The translations under genes were made by a program, and so were the position numbers. Below the pieces are notes generated by a model. The model did not search any database and was not told where the DNA came from. It saw nothing but the letters and a program-made list of their open reading frames with translations. Positions 1 through 14,091 of a DNA stretch of 64,000 nt are shown one piece after another. Location of the stretch: assembly GCF_051014685.1 (NCBI RefSeq), contig NW_027478418.1, positions 310,001 through 374,000 on the forward strand. The letters are read 5' to 3'. Position 1 is the stretch's first letter. Every line of letters starts with the position of its first letter. This DNA is from Ptiloglossa arizonensis (Eukaryota; Arthropoda; Insecta; Hymenoptera; Colletidae).

Positions 1-2900
1 TGCAACAGGAATTTGTGGAGTTCGTCAATCCGTTCGCGAGATATGAGAGTTTGAAGTTAAGGAATTGTTGAGAAACCATCAAAATTTTCGCAAGTCTGAT
101 ACACGAAACCAATAACTACAAATGCCTAGGGGAAAAATGCACATACCTGTGTAATCGGGCGAGTTTCCACTTTCAGATGCAACAGGAATTTCTCGAGTTC
201 GTCATTCCGTTCGCGAGATATGGGAGTTTGAAGTTAAGGAATGCTTGGGAAACCATCAAAATTTTCGCAAGTCTGATACTCGAAACCAATAACTACAAAG
301 GCCTAGGTGAAAAACACACATACCTTTGCAATCGGGCGGGTTTCCACTCTCAGATGCAACAGGAACTTCTCGAATTCGTCAATCCGTTCGCTAGGTATGG
401 GAGTTTGAAGTTAAGGAATGTTTGAGAAACCATGGAAATTTTCGCAATTCTGATGCTAGAAACGAATAACTGGAATGGCCTAGGGGAAAAGTACACACAC
501 CATTCTAATCGGGCGAGGGTCTACTTTCAGATGCAACAGGAATTTCTGGAGTTCGTCAATCCGTTCGCGAGATATGGGAGTTTGAAGTTAAGGAATTGTT
601 GAGAAACCATCAAAATTTTCGCAAGTCTGATACTCGAAACCAATAACTACAAAGGCCTAGGTGAAAAACACACATACCTTTGCAATCGGGCGGGTTTCCA
701 CTCTCAGATGCAACAGGAACTTCTCGAGTTCGTCAATCCGTTCGCGAGGTATGGGAGTTTGAAGTTAAGGAATGGTTGAGAAACTATCAAAATTTTCGCA
801 AGTCTGATACTCGAAACCAATAACTACAAAGGCCTAGGGGAAAAATACACACACCATTGTAATCGGGCGAGATTCTACTTTCAGATGCAACAGGAATTTC
901 TGGAGTTCGTCAATCCGTTCGCGAGATATGGGAGTTTGAAGTTAAGGAATTGTTGAGAAACCATCAAAATTTTCGCAAGTCTGATACTCGAAAACAATAA
1001 CTACAAAGGCCTAGGTGAAAAACACACATACCTTTGCAATCGGGCGGGTTTCCACTCCCAGATGCAATAGGAACTTCTTGAGTTCGTCAATCCGTTCGCG
1101 AGGTATGGGAGTTTGAAGTTAAGGAATGTTTGATAAACCATCGAAATTTTCGCAATGCTGATGCTAGAAACGAATAACTGGAATGTCCTAGGGGAAAAGT
1201 ACACACACCATTCTAATCGGGCGAGGGTCTACTTTCAGATGCAACAGGAATTTCTGGAGTTCGTCAATCCGTTCGCGAGATATGGGAGTTTGAAGTTAAG
1301 GAATTGTTGAGAAACCATCAAAATTTTCGCAAGTCTGATACACGAAACCAATAACTACAAATGCCTAGGGGAAAAATGCACATACCTTTGTAATCGGGCG
1401 AGTTTCCACTTTCAGATGCAACAGGAATTTCTCGAGTTCGTCATTCCGTTCGCGAGATATGGGAGTTTGAATTTAAGGAATGCTTGAGAAACCATCAAAA
1501 TTTTCGCAAGTCTGATACTCGAAACCAATAACTACAAAGGCCTAAGGGAAAAATGCACATACCTTTGTAATCGGTCGAGTTTCCACTTTCAGATGCAACA
1601 GGAATTTCTCGAGTCCGTCATTCCGTTCGCGAGACATGGGAGTTTGAAGTTAAGGAATGGTTGAGGAACCATCAGAATTTTCGCAATTCTGATACTCGAA
1701 ACCAATAACTGGAATGGCCTAGGGGAAAAGTACACATTCCCTTGTAATCGTGCGAGTTTCTACTTTCAGATGCAACAGGAATATCTCGAGTTCGTCATTC
1801 CGTTCGCGAGATATGGGAGTTTGAAGTTAAGGAATGCTTGAGAAACAATCAAAATTTTCGCAAGTTTGATACTCGAAACCAATAACTGGAATGGCCTAGG
1901 GGAAAAGTACACACACCATTGTAATCGGGCGAGATTCTACTTTCAGATGCAACAGGAATTAATGGAGTTCGTCAATCCGTTCGCGAGATATGGGTGTTTG
2001 AAGTTAAGGAATGCTTGAGAAACCATCAAAATTTTCGGCGGTCTGATACTCGAAACCAATAACTGGCATGGCCTAGGGGAAAAGTACACACACCATTGTA
2101 ATCGGGCGAGTTCCTACTTTCAGATGCAACAGGAATTTCTGGAGTTCGTCAATCCGTTCGCGAGATATGGGAGTTTGAAGTTAAGGAATTGTTGAGAAAC
2201 CATCAAAATTTTCGCAATTCTGATACACGAAACCAATAACTACAAAGGCCTAGGGCAAAAACACACATACCTTTGTAATCGTGCGGGTTTCCACTCTCAG
2301 ATGCAACAGGAACTTCTCGAGTTCGTCAATCCGTTCGAGAGATACGGGTGTTTGAAGTTAAGGAATGGTTGAGAAACCATCGAAATTTTCGCAATTCTGA
2401 TGCTAGAAACGAATAACTGGAATGGCCTAGGGGAAAAGTACACACACCATTCTGATCGGGCGAGGGTCTACTTTCAGATGCAACAGGAATTTCTGGAGTT
2501 CGTCAATCCGTTCGCGAGATATGAGAGTTTGAAGTTAAGGAATTGTTGAGAAACCATCAAAATTTTCGCAAGTCTGATACTCGAAACCAATAACTACAAA
2601 GGCCTAGGTGAAAAACACACATATCTTTGTAATCGGGCGAGTTTCTACTTTCAGATGCAACAGGAATTTCTCGAGTTCGTCAATCCGTTCGCGAGATATG
2701 GGAGTTTGAAGTTAAGGAATGGTTGAGAAACCATCGAAATTTTCGCAATTCTGATGCTCGAAACGAATAACTGGAATGGCCTAGGGGCAAAGTACACACA
2801 CCATTCTAATCGGGCGAGTCTCTACTTTCAGATGCAACAGGAATTTCTGGAGTTCGTCAAGCCGTTCGCGAAATATGGGAGTTTGAAGTTAAGGAATTCT
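1..2900 (+). repeat. Family A segment, left edge of window
   Basis: About sixteen A monomers. The monomer at 1-177 is nearly repeated at about 1,240-1,416 (TACACGAAACC, ACAAATGCCTAGG, AATGCACATACC), an offset of seven monomers. The segment from 1,611 (GAGTCCGTCA) to about 2,729 matches 14,000 to about 15,110 and again about 17,290-18,300. It includes the rare GGCGGTCTGATACTCG variant near 2,037, 14,426 and 17,612. No unit is tandemly duplicated within this stretch, so it looks like the tail of a larger unit that begins outside the window. No genes or other elements are seen. Confidence 0.7.
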
Positions 2901-5900
2901 TGAGAAACGATCAAAATTTTCGCAAGTCTGATACTCGAAACCAATAACTGGAATGGCCTAGGGGAAAAGTACACACACCATTGTAATCGGGCGAGATTCT
3001 ACTTTCAGATGCAACAGGAATTTCTCGAGTTCGTCAATCCGTTCGAGAGATATGGGTGTTTGAAGTTAAGGAATGGTTGAGAATCCATCGAAATTTTCGC
3101 AATTCTAATGCTAGAAACGAATAACTGGAATGGCCTAGGGGAAAAGTACAGACACCATTCTAATCGGGCGAGGGTCTACTTTCAGATGCAACAGGAATTT
3201 GTGGAGTTCGTCAATCCGTTCGCGAGATATGAGAGTTTGAAGTTATGGAATTGTTGAGAAACCATCAAAATTTTCGCAAGTCTGATACTCGAAACCAATA
3301 ACTACAAAGGCCTAGGTGAAAAACACACATACCTTTGCAATCGGGCGGGTTTCCACTCTCAGATGCAACAGGAACTTCTCGAGTTCGTCAATCCGTTCGC
3401 GAGGTATGGGAGTTTGAAGTTAAGGAATGGTTGAGAAACTATCAAAATTTTCGCAAGTCTGATACTCGAAACGAATAACTACAAAGGCCTAGGGGAAAAA
3501 TACACACACCATTGTAATCGGGCGAGATTCTACTTTCAGATGCAACAGGAATTTCTGGAGTTCGTCAATCCGTTCGCGAGATATGGGAGTTTGAAGTTAA
3601 GGAATTGTTGAGAAACCATCAAAACTTTCGCAAGTCTGATACACGAAACCAATAACTACAAAGGCCTAGGGCAAAAACACACATATCTTTGTAATCGGGC
3701 GAGTTTCTACTTTCAGATGCAACAGGAATTTCTCGAGTTCGTCAATCCGTTCGCGAGAAATGGGAGTTTGAAGTTAAGGAATGGTTGAGAAACTATCAAA
3801 ATTTTCGCAAGTCTGATACTCGAAACCAATAACTACAAAGGCCTAGGTGAAAAACACACATGTCTTTGTAATCGGGCTAGTTTCTACTTTCAGATGCAAC
3901 AGGAATATCTCGAGTTCGTCAATCCGTTCGCGAGATAAGGGAGTTTGAAGTTAAGGAATGCTTGACAAACCATGAAAATTTTCGCAAGTCTGATACTCGA
4001 AACCAATAACTGGAATGGCCTAGGGGAAAAGTACACACACCATTGTAATCGGGCGAGATTCTACTTTCAGATGCAACAGGAATTAATGGAGTTCGTCAAT
4101 CCGTTCGCGAGATATGGGTGTTTGAAGTTAAGGAATGTTTGGGAAACCATCGAAATTTTCGCAATTCTGATGCTAGAAACGAATAACTGGAATGGCCTAG
4201 GGGAAAAGTACACACACCACTCTAATCGAGCGAGGTTCTACTTTCAGATGCAACAGGAATTTCTGGAGTTCGTCAATCCGTTCGCGTGATATGGGAGTTT
4301 GAAGATAAGGAATGGTTGAGAAACCATCCAAATTTTCGCAAGTCTGATACTCGAAACCAATAACTACAAAGGCCTAGGGGAAAAATACACACACCATTGT
4401 AATCGGGCGAGATTCTACTTTCAGATGCAACAGGAATTAATGGAGTTCGTCAATCCGTTCACGAGATATGGGAGTTTGAAGTTAAGGAATGGTTGAGAAA
4501 CCATCGAAATTTTCGCAATTCTGATGCTCGAAACGAATAACTGGAATGGCCTAGGGGCAAAGTACACACACCATTCTAATCGGGCGAGTCTCTACTTTCA
4601 GATGCAACAGGAATTTCTGGAGTTCGTCAAGCCGTTCGCGAGATATGGGAGTTTGAAGTTAAGGAATTCTTGAGAAACGATCAAAATTTTCGCAAGTCTG
4701 ATACACGAAACCAATAACTACAAAGGCCTAGGGCAAAAACACACATACCTTTGTAATCGGGCGGGTTTCCACTCTCAGATGCAACAGGAACTTCTCGAGT
4801 TCGTCAATCCGTTCGCGAGGTATGGGAGTTTGAAGTTAAGTAATGTTTGAGAAACCATCGAAATTTTCGCAATTCTGATGCTAGAAACGAATAACTGGAA
4901 TGGCCTAGGGGAAAGTACACACACCATTCTAATCGGGCGAGGGTCTACTTTCAGATGCAACAGGAATTTCTGGATTTCGTCAATCCGTTCGCGAGATATG
5001 GGAGTTTGATGTTAAGGAATTGTTGAGAAACCATCAAAATTTTCGCAAGTCTGATACTCGAAACCAATAACTACAAAGGCCTAGGGGAAAAATACACACA
5101 CCATTGTAATCGGGCGAGATTCTACTTTCAGATGCAACAGGAATTTCTGGAGTTCGTCAATCCGTTCGCGAGATATGGGAGTTTGAAGTTAAGGAATTAT
5201 TGAGAAACCATCAAAATTTTCGCAAGTCTGATACACGAAACCAATAACTACAAAGGCCTAGGGCAAAAACACACATATCTTTGTAATCGGGCGAGTTTCT
5301 ACTTTCAGATGCAACAGGAATTTCTCGAGTTCGTCAATCCGTTCGCGAGAAATGGGAGTTTGAAGTTAAGGAATGGTTGAGAAACTATCAAAATTTTCGC
5401 AAGTCTGATACTCGAAACCAATAACTACAAAGGCCTAGGTGAAAAACACACATATCTTTGTAATCGGGCTAGTTTCTACTTTCAGATGCAACAGGAATAT
5501 CTCGAGTTCGTCAATCCGTTCGCGAGATAAGGGAGTTTGAAGTTAAGGAATGCTTGACAAACCATGAAAATTTTCGCAAGTCTGATACTCGAAACCAATA
5601 ACTGGAATGGCCTAGGGGAAAAGTACACACACCACTCTAATCGAGCGAGGTTCTACTTTCAGATGCAACAGGAATTTCTCGCGTTCGTCAATCCGTTCGC
5701 GTGATATGGGAGTTTGAAGATAAGGAATGGTTGAGAAACCATCCAAATTTTCGCAAGTCTGATACTCGAAACCAATAACTACAAAGGCCTAGGGGAAAAA
5801 TACACACACCATTGTAATCGGGCGAGATTCTACTTTCAGATGCAACAGGAATTAATGGAGTTCGTCAATCCGTTCACGAGATATGGGAGTTTGAAGTTAA

Positions 5901-8396
5901 GGAATGGTTGAGAAACCATCGAAATTTTCGCAATTCTGATGCTCGAAACGAATAACTGGAATGGCCTAGGGGCAAAGTACACACACCATTCTAATCGGGC
6001 GAGTCTCTACTTTCAGATGCAACAGGAATTTCTGGAGTTCGTCAAGCCGTTCGCGAGATATGGGAGTTTGAAGTTAAGGAATTCTTGAGAAACGATCAAA
6101 ATTTTCGCAAGTCTGATACACGAAACCAATAACTACAAAGGCCTAGGGCAAAAACACACATACCTTTGTAATCGGGCGGGTTTCCACTCTCAGATGCAAC
6201 AGGAACTTCTCGAGTTCGTCAATCCGTTCGCGAGATATGGGAGTTTGAAGTTAAGGAATGTTTGAGAAACCATCGAAATTTTCGCAATTCTGATGCCAGA
6301 AACGAATAACTGGAATGGCCTAGGGGAAAAGTACACACACCACTCTAATCGGGCGAGGGTCTACTTTCAGATGCAACAGGAATTTCTGGAGTTCGTCAAT
6401 CCGTTCGCGAGATATGGGAGTTTGAAGTTAAGGAATTGTTGAGAAACCATCAAAATTTTCGCAAGTCTGATACACGAAACCAATAACTACAAAGGCCTAT
6501 AGCAAAAACACACATATCTTTGTAATCGGGCGAGTTTCTAATTTCAGATGCAACTGGAATTTCTCGAGTTCGTCAATCCGTTCGCGAGAAATGGGAGTTT
6601 GAAGTTAAGGAATGGTTGAGAAACTATCAAAATTTTCGCAAGTCTGATACTCGAAACCAATAACTGGAATGGCCTAGGGGAAAAGTACACACACCGTTGT
6701 AATCGGGCGAGATTCTACTTTCAGATGCAACAGGAATTAATGGAGTTCGTCAATCCGTTCGCGAGATATGGGTGTTTGAAGTTAAGGAATGTTTGAGAAA
6801 CCATCGAAATTTTCGCAATTCTGATGCTAGAAACGAATAACTGGAATGGCCTAGGGGAAAAGTACACACACCACTCTAATCGAGCGAGGTTCTACTTTCA
6901 GATGCAACAGGAATTTCTCGAGTTCGTCAATCCGTTCGCGTGATATGGGAGTTTGAAGTTAAGGAATTGTTGAGAAACCATCAAAATTTTCGCAAGTCTG
7001 ATACACGAAACCAATAACTACAAAGGCCTAGGGCAAAAACACACATATCTTTGTAATCGGGCGAGTTTCTACTTTCAGATGCAACAGGAATTTCTCGAGT
7101 TCGTCAATCCGTTCGCGAGAAATGGGAGTTTGAAGTTAAGGAATGGTTGAGAAACTATCAAAATTTTCGCAAGTCTGATACTCGGAACCAATAACTACAA
7201 AGGCCTAGGTGAAAAACACACATATCTTTGTAATCGGGCTAGTTTCTACTTTCAGATGCAACAGGAATATCTCGAGTTCGTCAATCCGTTCGCGAGATAA
7301 GGGAGTTTGAAGTTAAGGAATGCTTGACAAACCATGACAATTTTCGCAAGTCTGATACTCGAAACCAATAACTGGAATGGCCTAGGGGAAAAGTACACAC
7401 ACCATTGTAATCGGGCGAGATTCTACTTTCAGATGCAACAGGAATTAATGGAGTTCGTCAATCCGTTCGCGAGATATGGGTGTTTGAAGTTAAGGAATGT
7501 TTGAGAAACCATCGAAATTTTCGCAATTCTGATGCTAGAAACGAATAACTGGAATGGCCTAGGGGAAAAGTACACACACCACTCTAATCGAGCGAGGTTC
7601 TACTTTCAGATGCAACAGGAATTTCTCGAGTTCGTCAATCCGTTCGCGTGATATGGGAGTTTGAAGATAAGGAATGGTTGAGAAACCATCCAAATTTTCG
7701 CAAGTCTGATACTCGAAACAAATAACTACAAAGGCCTAGGGGAAAAATACACACACCATTCTAATCGGGCGAGTCTCTACTTTCAGATGCAACAGGAATT
7801 TCTCGATTTCGTCAATCCGTTCGCGAGATATGGGAGTTTGAAGTTAAGGAATGCTTGAGAAACCATCAAAATTTTCGGCGGTCTGATACTCGAAACCAAT
7901 AACTGGAATGACCTAGGGGAAAAGTACACACACCATTGTAATCGGGCGAGTTTCCACTTTTAGATGCAACAGGAATTTCTCGAGTTCGTCAATCCGTTCG
8001 CGAGATATGGGAGTTTGAAGTTAAGGAATGGTTGAGAAACCATCCAAATTTTCGCTGGTCTGATACTCGAAACCAATAACTGGAATGGCCTAGGGGAAAA
8101 GTACACACACCATTGTAATCGGGCGAGTTTCTACTTTCAGATGCAACAGGAATTTCTCGAGTTCGTCAATCCGTTCGCGAGATATGGGAGTTTGAAGTTA
8201 AGGAATGGTTGAGAAACCATCAAAATTTTCGCTGGTCTGATACTCGAAACCAATAACTGGAATGGCCTAGGGGAAAGGTACACACACCATTGTAATCGGG
8301 CGAGATTCTACTTTCAGGTGCAACAGGAATTAATGGAGTTCGTCAATCCGTTCGCGAGATATGGGAATTTGAAGTTAAGGAATGGTTGTGAAACCA
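2900..8396 (+). repeat. Family A segment with 9- and 10-monomer recurrence
   Basis: A marker monomer with GAGATAAGGG (in place of GAGATATGGG) occurs at 3,932, 5,524 and 7,294. The intervals are 1,592 bp (nine monomers minus one base) and 1,770 bp (ten monomers). It is normally followed by a TTAATGGAG monomer, then a CACTCTAATCGAGCGAGG monomer with a GCGTGATATGG end, then a GAAGATAAGG monomer. The copy at 5,524 lacks the TTAATGGAG monomer, which accounts for the shorter interval. The missing base is an A in the GGGGAAAA run near 4,912. About 2,900-3,325 also matches 23,077-23,502. The segment holds only satellite. Confidence 0.72.
4912..4914 (+). other. Single-base deletion, 176-bp monomer
   Basis: GGCCTAGGGGAAAGTACAC here has three A after GGGG where other monomers have four. 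This is the first of only two single-base register shifts found: before it, TGCAAC words fall at 1 modulo 177; after it they fall one base earlier until about 42,775. Confidence 0.9.
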
Positions 8397-11300
8397 TCAA
8401 AATTTTCGCAAGTCTGATACTCGAAACCAATAACTACAAAGGCGTAGGTGAAAAACACACATATCTTTGTAATCGAGCGTGTTTCTACTTTCAGATGCAA
8501 CAGGAATTTCTCGAGTTCGTCAATCCGTTCGAGAGAAATGGGAGTTTGAAGTTAAGGAATGCTTGAGAAACCATCGAAATTTTCGCAATTCGGATGCTAG
8601 AAACGAATAACTGGAATGGCCAAGGGGAAAAGTACACACACCATTCTAATCGGGCGAGGGTCTACTTTCAGATGCAACAGGAATTAATGGAGTTCGTCAA
8701 TCCGTTCGCGAGATATGGGAGTTTGAAGTTAAGGAATGGTTGTGAAACCATCAAAATTTTCCCAAGTCTGATACACGAAACCAATAACTACAAAGGCCTA
8801 GGGCAAAAACACATATATCTTTGTAATCGGGCGAGTTTCTACTTTCAGATGCAACAGGAATTTCTCAAGATCGTCATTCCGTTCGCGAGATATGGGAGTT
8901 TGAAGTTAAGGAATGCTTGAGAAACCATCAAAATTTTCGCTGGTCTGATACTCGAAACCAATAACTGGAATGACCTAGGGGAAAGGAACACACACCATTC
9001 TAATCGAGCGAGGGTCTACTTTCAGATGCAACAGGAATTTCTGGAGTTCGTCAATCCGTTCGCGAGATATGGGAGTTTGAAGTTAAGGAATGGTTGAGAA
9101 ACCATCAAAATTTTCGCTGGTCTGATACTCGAAACCAATAACTGGATTGGCCTAGGGGAAAGGTACACACACCATTGTAATCGGGCGAGATTCTACTTTC
9201 AGATGCAACAGGTATTAATGGAGTTCGTCAATCCGTTCGCGAGATATGGGAGTTTGAAGTTAAGGAATGGTTGTGAAACCATCAAAATTTTCGCAAGTCT
9301 GATACTCGAAACCAATAACTACAAATGCCTAGGGGAAAAATACACATACCATTGTAATCGGGCGAGTTTCTACTTTCAGATACAATAGGAATTTCACGAG
9401 TTCGTCAATGCGTTCGCGAGATATGGAAGTTCGAAGTTAAGGAATGCTTGAGAAACCATCGAAATTTTCGCAATTCTGATGCTCGAAACGAATAACTGGA
9501 ATGGCCTAGGGGAAAAGTACACACACCATTCTAATCGGGCGAGGGTCTACTTTCAGATGCAACAGGAATTTCTGGAGTTCGTCAATCCGTTCGCGAGATA
9601 TGGGAGTTTGAAGTTAAGGAATTGTTGAGAAACCATCAAAATTTTCGCAAGTCTGATACTCGAAACCAATAACTACAAAGGCCTAGGTGAAAAACACACA
9701 TACCTTTGCAATCGGGCGGGTTTCCACTCTCAGATGCAACAGGAACCTCTCGACTTCGTCAATCCGTTCGCTAGGTATGGGAGTTTGAAGTTAAGGAATG
9801 TTTGAGAAACCATCGAAATTTTCGCAATTCTGATGCTAGAAACGAATAACAGGAATGGCCTAGGGCAAAAGTACACACACCATTCTAATCGGGCGAGGGT
9901 CTACTTTCAGATGCAACAGGAATTTCTGGAGTTCGTCAATCCGTTCGCGAGATATGGGAGTTTGAAGTTAAGGAATTGTTGAGAAACCGTCAAAATTTTC
10001 GCAATTCTGATACACGAAACCAATAACTACAAAGGCCTAGGGCAAAAACACACATACCTTTGTAATCGGGCGGGTTTCCACTCTCAGATGCAACCGGAAT
10101 TTCTCGAGTTCGTCAATCCGTTCGAGAGATATGGGTGTTTGAATTTAAGTAATGGTTGAGAAACCATCGAAATTTTCGCAATTCTAATGCTAGAAACGAA
10201 TAACTGGAATGGCCTAGGGGAAAAGTACACACACCATTCTAATCGGGCGAGGGTCTACTTTCAGATGCAACAGGAATTTGTGGAGTTCGTCAATCCGTTC
10301 GCGAGATATGAGAGTTTGAAGTTATGGAATTGTTGAGAAACCATCAAAATTTTCGCAAGTCTGATACTCGGAACCAATAACTACAAAGGCCTAGGTGAAA
10401 AACACACATATCTTTGTAATCGGGCGAGTTTCTACTTTCAGATGCAATAGGAATTTCTCGAGTTCGTCAATCCGTTCGCGAGATATGGGAGTTTGAAGTT
10501 AAGGAGTTCTTGAAAAACCATCAAAATTTTCGCAAGTCTGATACACGAAACCAATAACTACAAAGGCCTAGGGCAAAAACACACATAGCTTTGTAATCGG
10601 GCGGGTTTGCACTCTCAGATGCAACAGGAACTTCTCGAGTTCGTCAATCCGTTCGCGAGGTATGGGAGTTTGAAGTTAAGGAATGTTTGAGAAACCATCG
10701 AAATTTTCGCAATTCTGATGCTAGAAACGAATAACTGGAATGGCCTATGGGAAAAGTACACACACCATTCTAATCGGGCGAGGGTCTACTTTCAGATGCA
10801 ACAGGAATTTCTGGAGTTCGTCAATCCGTTCGCGAGATATGGGAGTTTGAAGTTAAGGAATTGTTGAGAAACCATCAAAATTTTCGCAAGCCTGATACAC
10901 GAAACCAATAACTACAAATGCCTAGGGGAAAAATGCACATACCTTTGTAATCGGGCGAGTTTCCACTTTCAGATGCAACAGGAATTTCTCGAGTTCGTCA
11001 ATCCGTTCGCGAGATATGGGAGTTTGAAGTTAAGGAATGCTTGAGAAACCATCAAAATTTTCGCAAGTCTGATACTCGAAACCAATAACTACAAAGGCGT
11101 AGGTGAAAAACACACATATCTTTGTAATCGAGCGTGTTTCTACTTTCAGATGCAACAGGAATTTCTCGAGTTCGTCAATCCGTTCGAGAGAAATGGGAGT
11201 TTGAAGTTAAGGAATGCTTGAGAAACCATCGAAATTTTCGCAATTCGGATGCTAGAAACGAATAACTGGAATGGCCAAGGGGAAAAGTACACACACCATT

Positions 11301-13984
11301 CTAATCGGGCGAGGGTCTACTTTCAGATGCAACAGGAATTAATGGAGTTCGTCAATCCGTTCGCGAGATATGGGAGTTTGAAGTTAAGGAATGGTTGTGA
11401 AACCATCAAAATTTTCCCAAGTCTGATACACGAAACCAATAACTACAAAGGCCTAGGGCAAAAACACATATATCTTTGTAATCGGGCGAGTTTCTACTTT
11501 CAGATGCAACAGGAATTTCTCAAGATCGTCATTCCGTTCGCGAGATATGGGAGTTTGAAGTTAAGGAATGCTTGAGAAACCATCAAAATTTTCGCTGGTC
11601 TGATACTCGAAACCAATAACTGGAATGACCTAGGGGAAAGGAACACACACCATTCTAATCGAGCGAGGGTCTACTTTCAGATGCAACAGGAATTTCTGGA
11701 GTTCGTCAATCCGTTCGCGAGATATGGGAGTTTGAAGTTAAGGAATGGTTGAGAAACCATCAAAATTTTCGCTGGTCTGATACTCGAAACCAATAACTGG
11801 ATTGGCCTAGGGGAAAGGTACACACACCATTGTAATCGGGCGAGATTCTACTTTCAGATGCAACAGGTATTAATGGAGTTCGTCAATCCGTTCGCGAGAT
11901 ATGGGAGTTTGAAGTTAAGGAATGGTTGTGAAACCATCAAAATTTTCGCAAGTCTGATACTCGAAACCAATAACTACAAAGGCCTAGGTGAAAAACACAC
12001 ATATCCTTGTAATCGAGAGAGTTTCTACTTTCAGATGCAACAGGAATTTCTCGAGTTCGTCAATCCGTTCGCGAGATGTGGGAGTTTGAAGTTAAGGAAT
12101 GGTTGAGAAACCATCAAAATTTTCGCAAGTCTGATAGTCGAAACCCATAACTGGAATGGCCTAGGGGAAAAGTACGCATACCATTGTAATCGGGCGAGTT
12201 TCTACTTTCAGATGCAACAAGAATTTCTCGAGTTCGTCAATCCGTTCGCGAAATATGGGAGTTTGATGTTAAGGACTGGTTGAGAAACCATCAAAATTTT
12301 CGCAAGTCTGATACTCGAAACCAATAACTACAAATGCCTAGGGGAAAAATACACATACCATTGTAATCGGGCGAGTTTCTACTTTCAGATACAATAGGAA
12401 TTTCACGAGTTCGTCAATGCGTTCGCGAGATATGGAAGTTCGAAGTTAAGGAATGCTTGAGAAACCATCGAAATTTTCGCAATTCTGATGCTCGAAACGA
12501 ATAACTGGAATGGCCTAGGGGAAAAGTACACACACCATTCTAATCGGGCGAGGGTCTACTTTCAGATGCAACAGGAATTTCTGGAGTTCGTCAATCCGTT
12601 CGCGAGATATGGGAGTTTGAAGTTAAGGAATTGTTGAGAAACCATCAAAATTTTCGCAAGTCTGATACTCGAAACCAATAACTACAAAGGCCTAGGTGAA
12701 AAACACACATACCTTTGCAATCGGGGGGGTTTCCACTCTCAGATGCAACAGGAACTTCTCGACTTCGTCAATCCGTTCGCTAGGTATGGGAGTTTGAAGT
12801 TAAGGAATGTTTGAGAAACCATCGAAATTTTCGCAATTCTGATGCTAGAAACGAATAACTGGAATGGCCTAGGGCAAAAGTACACACACCATTCTAATCG
12901 GGCGAGGGTCTACTTTCAGATGCAACAGGAATTTCTGGAGTTCGTCAATCCGTTCGCGAGATATGGGAGTTTGAAGTTAAGGAATTGTTGAGAAACCGTC
13001 AAAATTTTCGCAATTCTGATACACGAAACCAATAACTACAAAGGCCTAGGGCAAAAACACACATACCTTTGTAATCGGGCGGGTTTCCACTCTCAGATGC
13101 AACCGGAATTTCTCGAGTTCGTCAATCCGTTCGAGAGATATGGGTGTTTGAATTTAAGTAATGGTTGAGAAACCATCGAAATTTTCGCAATTCTAATGCT
13201 AGAAACGAATAACTGGAATGGCCTAGGGGAAAAGTACACACACCATTCTAATCGGGCGAGGGTCTACTTTCAGATGCAACAGGAATTTGTGGAGTTCGTC
13301 AATCCGTTCGCGAGATATGAGAGTTTGAAGTTATGGAATTGTTGAGAAACCATCAAAATTTTCGCAAGTCTGATACTCGGAACCAATAACTACAAAGGCC
13401 TAGGTGAAAAACACACATATCTTTGTAATCGGGCGAGTTTCTACTTTCAGATGCAATAGGAATTTCTCGAGTTCGTCAATCCGTTCGCGAGATATGGGAG
13501 TTTGAAGTTAAGGAGTTCTTGAAAAACCATCAAAATTTTCGCAAGTCTGATACACGAAACCAATAACTACAAAGGCCTAGGGCAAAAACACACATACCTT
13601 TGTAATCGGGCGGGTTTCCACTCTCAGATGCAACAGGAACTTCTCGAGTTCGTCAATCCGTTCGCGAGGTATGGGAGTTTGAAGTTGAGGAATGTTTGAG
13701 AAACCATCGAAATTTTCGCAATTCTGATGCTAGAAACGAATAACTGGAATGGCCTATGGGAAAAGTACACACACCATTCTAATCGGGCGAGGGTCTACTT
13801 TCAGATGCAACAGGAATTTCTGGAGTTCGTCAATCCGTTCGCGAGATATGGGAGTTTGAAGTTAAGGAATTGTTGAGAAACCATCAAAATTTTCGCAAGT
13901 CTGATACACGAAACCAATAACTACAAATGCCTAGGGGAAAAATGCACATACCTTTGTAATCGGGCGACTTTCCACTTTCAGATG
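8397..13984 (+). repeat. Tandem HOR pair, 15 vs 17 monomers
   Basis: Copy 1 runs from about 8,397 to 10,975 and copy 2 from about 11,052 to 13,984. In the first third the offset is 2,655 bp (15 monomers): the rare GGCGTAGGTG at 8,443 reappears at 11,098, and GGCCAAGGGG, TTTTCCCAAGTC and CTCAAGATCGTC repeat too. From about 9,325 the offset becomes 3,009 bp (17 monomers): ACAAATGCCT at 9,321 reappears at 12,330. The switch means two monomers, roughly 11,970-12,330, are present only in copy 2. A few substitutions separate the copies, for example AACCTCTCG versus AACTTCTCG, CATAGCTTTG versus CATACCTTTG, and AATAACAGG versus AATAACTGG. Whether the two monomers were gained or lost cannot be decided here. 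Confidence 0.85.
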
Positions 13985-14091
13985 CAACAGGAATTTCTGG
14001 AGTCCGTCATTCCGTTCGCGAGACATGGGAGTTTGAAGTTAAGGAATGGTTGAGGAACCATCAGAATTTTCACAATTCTGATACTCGAAAC

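Noticed and set aside
3972..4289. 105-codon forward frame with an internal repeat
   Set aside because: This is again the satellite frame, open because the stop monomer reads TTGGGAA; it ends at the TGA of GCGTGATATGG.
8594..8920. 108-codon forward reading frame, with an identical copy at 11,249 and near copies at 28,949 and 32,489
   Set aside because: It spans almost two satellite monomers in the fixed 59-codon frame and exists only because the hairpin TGA is changed to TGTGA. No start context, codon bias or domain is seen.
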